Shown: piece after piece, positions 6,589 through 9,848 of the stretch
Numbering within the stretch: position 1 is the first letter of the stretch
Layout: the number at the start of each line of letters is the position of its first letter
NCBI GenBank assembly: GCA_019347775.1
Contig: JAHWKP010000054.1
Location: 1-9,848, forward strand
Source of the DNA: Actinomycetota bacterium
GTDB lineage: Bacteria; Actinomycetota; Acidimicrobiia; Acidimicrobiales; JAHWKP01
Reading direction: 5' to 3'
DNA: 9,848 bases
Made by a program: the position numbers and the translations under genes
Notes under the pieces: generated by a model
What the model was told of the DNA's origin: nothing
The model's database searches: none
The model's input: the letters and a program-made list of their open reading frames with translations, nothing else

Positions 6589-8438
6589 GGTGCAGGTACC
6601 ACGGAATCGGGTTGGGGCGCGTCCACGAAGCGGGCCGCCTGGAGGCGGAACATGGTGGCGTACCGGCCGCCCGCCGCCATCAACTCGTCGTGGGTGCCGT
6701 CCTCGGTGACCTTGCCGCCGTCGAGCACGACGATCCGGTCGGCTCGGCGAACGGTCGAGAACCGATGCGAGATGACAACCGTCGTGACGCCCTTGGTGAG
6801 GTCGAGGAAGCGGTCGTAGAGGTCAGCCTCAGCTCGCACGTCGAGATTGGCGGTGGGCTCGTCCAGCACCAGCACGCCCGCCCCGGCCTGCACGGCGAAG
6901 AGCGCTCTCGCCAGGGCTACCCGTTGCCACTGCCCGCCCGAGAGATCCGTGCCTTCCTTGGCTTGACGAGACAGCGGCGTGTCCCAGGCGGACTCGAGTC
7001 CCTCGATGATCTCGAGTGCGCCGGCGCGGCGCGCTGCCAGGTCTCTGGCTGATCTGTCGCCGGCGTATTCGACTGCCCCCAGCACGACGTTGTCCGAGGC
7101 GGAGAGCTCGTATCGCACGAAGTCCTGGAAGATTGCGGCCACCCGACGCTGCCACTCATCGGGCCTCAGCTCGGCGATGTCCTTGCCGTCCACGGTGATC
7201 CGCCCGGACGTGGGGTCGTAGAGGCGGGCCAGGAGCTTGACCAGAGTGGTCTTGCCTGCACCGTTGTCACCGACGACCGCGAGAGACCGACCCGCTTGGA
7301 TCCGAAGGTCCAGCCCATCGAAGACGGTCGCCCCGCTGGGATAGGCGAACGACACGTCCTCGAAGCAGATCTCATCGCGGGGCAGGCCCTCGGCGGGCGT
7401 CTCACCGGTGAACCGGGAGTGTGCAGCCGCTCCGAGGTCCCGCTCGAGTTCGAAGACCTGCTGGGCCGAGGCCAGGCCCCAGCCCATTTCAAGATGCTGG
7501 CCACTCAGAGAGGCGATCGCACCCACGCCGCCGACTGCGCCGAGATAGACCATCAATTGGCCCAGCGTGAGTTCTCCGCTGAGGGCGGCCCGCCCGACGA
7601 TCACGAATCCGAATGTGATGAGAAAGCCGAGACCGATGCAGACCAGAGGAAGCTTCCAACGGCCCTTCTTGCGCTCCGCCATCAACGGAGCGATGACCTT
7701 GACCCAGTCGGTGACGTAGCGGGTGCCGAGCCAGGCAGACAAGCCGAAGATCCTCGTCTCCTTGGCGGCCGGCGATGTCAGCCCCAGCTCGGCGATGTAA
7801 TTGGCCCGGCGGAGGATGTCGGACTCGTTCATCATCGAGGCGATCTGCTTCTTGAATGTCTCATAGATCGTCAGGTACAGACCGGTCCAGGCCGCAAGCA
7901 GAACCACGGCCAGCCACCAGCGGAAAGTGGCGAGAAGAATGGCCGAGCCGACGGCGGAAAGCCGGGGGCTCCACACCGCCATGATCCCCATTACGGCGTG
8001 ACGAGGGGTGTACTGGCCGGTGCCCACCGCCTGGGCGGAGGCCACTTGCGAAAGCACCGCAGGATCCTCGAGGTGGGCGACACCGGGCGGTGAAAGGACC
8101 ACGCGCATCACCCGTCGCTTGAGGTGGCCGGTGAGGCGTTCGCCGAGGCCGTAGGCCAACGTGGACCCGACTGCGCCGACACCCTGTTGGAGCACGAAAA
8201 TCCCGACCGTCACCCCGAGCACGAGCACCAGGCGCTGCCCGGCCGGCGAGCCGAACCCGCCCTCCACCGCTCCGGGAACCGACCCGACCAGGGCCCCGCT
8301 GGCGAGGGTAAAGGCCACCGGCAGGACGCCGGTCAGCAGCAGGATCAAACAGCAGATCGCGAAGAGCAAGGGGTGGCGGGTGGCCATCACCCTCAGCACG
8401 GGCAGCAGGACGCCGCGTGCCCTCCTAACTGGATCCAC
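6585..8438 (-). CDS. ABC exporter half-transporter (membrane plus ATPase domains), first subunit
   Basis: This fused membrane/ATPase exporter half has 617 residues from GTG 8438. Hydrophobic helices begin at about residue 22 (PLLFAICCLILLLTG). The loop motif AAKETRIFGL lies near 224-233. ATPase motifs are complete: Walker A GDNGAGKTT at 390-398, Q438 in FQDF, LSGGQ at 499-503, Walker B VLVLDEP with catalytic E527, D-loop ANLD, and H558. It overlaps the next ABC gene by ATGA, so the two are probably subunits of one heterodimer. The start is uncertain. The frame opens at a TTG at 8480, but that codon lies inside the 9-bp inverted repeat region, has no ribosome site, and is upstream of a consensus -35. 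With the predicted promoter, GTG 8438 would be nearly leaderless. GTG 8399 and ATG 8387 are later options; an AGGAGGG at 8420-8426 is too far from either to decide. The substrate is unknown. Confidence 0.92.
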   Translation of the reverse strand: MDPVRRARGVLLPVLRVMATRHPLLFAICCLILLLTGVLPVAFTLASGALVGSVPGAVEGGFGSPAGQRLVLVLGVTVGIFVLQQGVGAVGSTLAYGLGERLTGHLKRRVMRVVLSPPGVAHLEDPAVLSQVASAQAVGTGQYTPRHAVMGIMAVWSPRLSAVGSAILLATFRWWLAVVLLAAWTGLYLTIYETFKKQIASMMNESDILRRANYIAELGLTSPAAKETRIFGLSAWLGTRYVTDWVKVIAPLMAERKKGRWKLPLVCIGLGFLITFGFVIVGRAALSGELTLGQLMVYLGAVGGVGAIASLSGQHLEMGWGLASAQQVFELERDLGAAAHSRFTGETPAEGLPRDEICFEDVSFAYPSGATVFDGLDLRIQAGRSLAVVGDNGAGKTTLVKLLARLYDPTSGRITVDGKDIAELRPDEWQRRVAAIFQDFVRYELSASDNVVLGAVEYAGDRSARDLAARRAGALEIIEGLESAWDTPLSRQAKEGTDLSGGQWQRVALARALFAVQAGAGVLVLDEPTANLDVRAEADLYDRFLDLTKGVTTVVISHRFSTVRRADRIVVLDGGKVTEDGTHDELMAAGGRYATMFRLQAARFVDAPQPDSVVPAP

Positions 8439-8441
8439 CGG

Positions 8442-8451
8442 TAAACGTTTA
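8442..8451. repeat. 10-bp perfect palindrome TAAACGTTTA
   Basis: TAAACGTTTA is self-complementary and overlaps the proposed -10 of the ABC exporter promoter. AT-rich palindromes with a central CG are typical of LacI-family operators, but the length is short and the regulator is unknown. Confidence 0.4.
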
Positions 8452-8474
8452 GCTGGGATCTTACGAAATGTCAA
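8446..8474 (-). promoter_or_regulatory. Promoter of the ABC exporter unit
   Basis: On the leftward strand a perfect TTGACA (8474 to 8469) is followed, after exactly 17 bases, by TAAACG (8451 to 8446), which matches TATAAT at three positions. The expected transcript start is about 8439, next to GTG 8438. This pairing places the ABC promoter inside the region covered by the TTG-started frame, which argues for the shorter protein. Confidence 0.5.
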
Positions 8475-8494
8475 TCTCAATTGCTAGATTGACA
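8469..8494. promoter_or_regulatory. Operator-like 9-bp inverted repeat before the ABC exporter
   Basis: TGTCAATCT (8469-8477) and AGATTGACA (8486-8494) form a perfect inverted repeat with an 8-base spacer. The arm nearest the ABC genes contains the -35 TTGACA, so a bound dimer would block transcription. The arm pattern TGTCA/TGACA resembles TetR-, MarR- or GntR-type operators. A weaker alternative is an RNA hairpin ending the ferritin-like transcript, since a short T-run follows on the leftward strand. Confidence 0.6.
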
Positions 8495-8507
8495 CGTAGG
8501 AGCGCGC

Positions 8508-9323
8508 TTACTCAGCTGGGGAAGCTGCGGCCATCCGGGCTTCAGCCTCTGCCTGGGCCTCGGCGGCAACGTCTACCAGATCGGTTATCTCGTCCTCGCT
8601 GAACCCCGCCATCTTCCGGAATGTCCGAGCCAGGTGGACCGGGTTCTCTTCGCTCTCGCCCCGGAACCCGCCAAAGCTGAACAGCTTGTCGACCGCCCGC
8701 TGAAACTCCAAGGCGTTCTTCTGGCGCTCGGGATCCTTGGCTGTGAGCCGGCGGAGCCAATCGGAGCCCATCTTCACGTGGGTGACCTCGTCAGCGAGCA
8801 TCCAGTCCTCACAGAAGTAAAGAACGGGATCGGTGACCGCGTCGCCGTAGTCGCGCATGGCGTTGAAAACATCGATGGCCAGCCCCTCCAGGGCCCGGTT
8901 CACGCCGGTCAGCCGCAGCACAGGATCGGCATTGCAGGCCGCCTCGAAGAGCATGGTCTGCTCCGCGTACTCGCCGATGCGAGTTCCCATGTGCTGGGTC
9001 AGTTGGCAGCTGATCTCCACGTGGCGGGCCTCGTCCCAGCACTGCCGGGCCATGTCGAGCTTCATCTCGAAGGGGACCTCGTCCGGGCCCGTGCCGGTGT
9101 CGAAGTCGTAACAGGTGCGCCCGGCGCCCTCCAGTGCCTGGATCTCCCCTACGAAGATCCCGTGCATCAGCTGACGGGAGGCGTCGGGTGACTCGAGCGA
9201 GTTGGGCGCGAAGGAATTGCGCCTGTCGTTCGCCCGGCGGGCGTCGAACACCAGCTCCTCGATCCGAATGCGCTCGAACCGCTCGTCCCTAGCCAGATCG
9301 TCGACCGTGAGCATGCGCTTCAT
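8508..9323 (-). CDS. Ferritin-like putative diiron protein (DUF455-like)
   Basis: The 271-residue soluble protein has the four-helix diiron carboxylate pattern: E65 (or E60) in GEIQALEGAG, E98-x-x-H101 in DEARH, E146 in RALEGLAID, and E179-x-x-H182 in DEVTHVKMG. The order E, ExxH, E, ExxH is that of ferritin-like oxidases, oxygenases and rubrerythrin-type proteins. The overall shape, with a helical N-terminal extension and a second helical part after the metal site, suggests the DUF455-type ferritin-like group; that family name is tentative. The C-terminus is an Ala/Glu-rich helix. Activity is unknown: iron oxidation, peroxide removal or substrate oxidation all fit the site. The ATG at 9323 is favoured because TACCTT ends 6 bases upstream; the ATG at 9314 (residue 4) with AGGA 10 bases away is an alternative. 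It precedes the ABC exporter genes on the same strand, but a promoter and operator lie between. Confidence 0.85.
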   Translation of the reverse strand: MKRMLTVDDLARDERFERIRIEELVFDARRANDRRNSFAPNSLESPDASRQLMHGIFVGEIQALEGAGRTCYDFDTGTGPDEVPFEMKLDMARQCWDEARHVEISCQLTQHMGTRIGEYAEQTMLFEAACNADPVLRLTGVNRALEGLAIDVFNAMRDYGDAVTDPVLYFCEDWMLADEVTHVKMGSDWLRRLTAKDPERQKNALEFQRAVDKLFSFGGFRGESEENPVHLARTFRKMAGFSEDEITDLVDVAAEAQAEAEARMAAASPAE

Positions 9324-9329
9324 GTCCTA

Positions 9330-9335
9330 AAGGTA
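9330..9335 (-). promoter_or_regulatory. TANNNT -10-like element before the ferritin-like gene
   Basis: On the leftward strand TACCTT ends 6 bases before the ATG at 9323. No -35 with good spacing is evident. It supports a leaderless or nearly leaderless transcript. Confidence 0.4.
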
Positions 9336-9387
9336 CCCCCCGATCGACTGGCGCAAGGATGCAATCGTCCCGGAGGCACACCGCGAA

Positions 9388-9393
9388 TAGCGT
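9388..9393 (+). promoter_or_regulatory. TANNNT -10-like element before the enoyl-CoA hydratase gene
   Basis: TAGCGT ends 7 bases before the ATG at 9401 in GAATAGCGTCGGGCCC. No ribosome binding site lies at the usual distance and no -35 is visible, so the mRNA is probably leaderless. Confidence 0.45.
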
Positions 9394-9400
9394 CGGGCCC

Positions 9401-9848
9401 ATGCCCGATCTCATTTCCGAGCGCGAGGAGCACGTCGCGACGATCACACTTAACCGGCCCGACCGAATGAACGCGATATCCGGCGACATGCTGATCGACC
9501 TCTCCGCCGCATTACTCGACGCCGACCGGGATCCAGCGGTGAGGGTGATCGTGCTCACTGGCAAGGGGCGGGCCTTCTGCGCCGGGTTGGATCTGGTCGA
9601 TGCCTCCGAAGGGAAGGGTCTTGGGCCCGCCATCGGACGCCGGCCCGGTGAGCTCGACGTGCGCGACGCTCCTCCGGTCGTGCTCCACAAGATGGACACC
9701 CCGACGATCGCCTCTCTCAACGGGGGCGCAGCCGGGTACGGATTCGATCTGGCGATGGGCTGCGACCTGCGCGTAGCGGCTGACTCCGCCAAGCTCGCAG
9801 CCGTCTTCACCCGGAGGGGGCTCGTGCCCGAAAGTGGCGGAACCTGGA
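9401..9848 (+). CDS. Enoyl-CoA hydratase/isomerase family protein, 3' end beyond window
   Basis: This is the N-terminal 149 residues of a crotonase-fold protein acting on acyl-CoA thioesters, as in fatty acid beta-oxidation or branched-chain catabolism. Seen: ITLNRPDRMNAIS at 15-27, oxyanion-hole segment FCAGLDL at 59-65, and the second oxyanion segment NGGAAGYGFDLAMGCD at 107-122 (G112). The region aligned to the first catalytic Glu of classical enoyl-CoA hydratase reads AAVFTRRGLVPESGG, with Phe136 at the Glu position. The second catalytic Glu lies beyond the window. The protein may therefore be an isomerase, a different crotonase, or a hydratase with altered chemistry. It diverges from the ferritin-like gene across 77 bases. 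The start ATG is supported by the TAGCGT element and by family alignment. Confidence 0.94.
   Translation, partial: MPDLISEREEHVATITLNRPDRMNAISGDMLIDLSAALLDADRDPAVRVIVLTGKGRAFCAGLDLVDASEGKGLGPAIGRRPGELDVRDAPPVVLHKMDTPTIASLNGGAAGYGFDLAMGCDLRVAADSAKLAAVFTRRGLVPESGGTW

Noticed and set aside
5869..6819. Rightward open frame of 316 codons across both ABC genes
   Set aside because: It is an antisense shadow over conserved ABC exporter sequence, with Arg/Glu-rich composition and no domain.
7296..8093. Rightward open frame of 265 codons opposite the first ABC subunit
   Set aside because: It is an antisense shadow; the complementary strand carries intact Walker and membrane segments.
8420..8426. AGGAGGG on the leftward strand as ribosome site of the first ABC gene
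   Set aside because: No ATG, GTG or TTG lies in frame 5-12 bases downstream; the nearest in-frame start (GTG 8399) is 20 bases away. It is probably Arg-Arg coding sequence.
8489..8494. Rightward TTGACA in the other arm of the inverted repeat as a divergent promoter
   Set aside because: No -10-like hexamer lies at 16-18 bases, and the transcript would run antisense into the ferritin-like gene. It is best explained as the mirror arm of the repeat.
1..9848. CRISPR array, tRNA, rRNA, insertion sequence or integration site
   Set aside because: No direct-repeat series, cloverleaf, transposase or integrase frame, or terminal inverted repeats of mobile-element type were seen by eye on either strand.

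Overview
The window looks like chromosomal DNA from a GC-rich actinobacterium (Actinomycetota, possibly a lineage such as Acidimicrobiia; the exact class is inference). The evidence is the high GC content with long antisense shadow frames, GTP-type PEP carboxykinase, a zinc-ribbon L28 of actinobacterial type, several gene starts that look leaderless, and GTG starts. It holds nine genes and carries no rRNA, tRNA, CRISPR array, insertion sequence or phage gene. No gene-free stretch exceeds 100 bases.

Left part (1-2133). A FakA/YloV-type (DAK2/DhaL) protein runs leftward and is cut by the window edge close to its C-terminus. It diverges, across only 27 bases, from rpmB (ribosomal protein L28, C+ zinc form). 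Seven bases after rpmB lies a small OB-fold, cold-shock-like protein that has lost the aromatic RNA-binding residues of the family.

Central part (2222-4305). A complete GTP-dependent PEP carboxykinase (pckG) is followed 23 bases later by a stand-alone Lrp/AsnC ligand-binding (RAM) domain protein. Two strong GC-rich hairpins then fill the gap where rightward and leftward transcription converge (4306-4391).

Right part (4392-9323). Four leftward genes run in the order ferritin-like putative diiron protein, ABC exporter subunit, second ABC exporter subunit (ATGA overlap with the first), and a small four-helix membrane protein of unknown function. Between the ferritin-like gene and the first ABC gene is an AT-rich control region. 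It has a perfect 9-bp inverted repeat overlapping a consensus -35 TTGACA, and a second palindrome at the matching -10. The exporter unit is therefore probably controlled by a dimeric repressor encoded elsewhere. At the far right an enoyl-CoA hydratase/isomerase gene diverges and runs off the window.

Five transcription-unit-leading genes have a TANNNT -10-like element ending 6-9 bases before the start codon and no convincing Shine-Dalgarno sequence at the expected distance, which indicates leaderless mRNAs. The regions are otherwise ordinary housekeeping DNA. The least explained part is the operator-controlled ABC exporter with its ferritin-like and small membrane neighbours.
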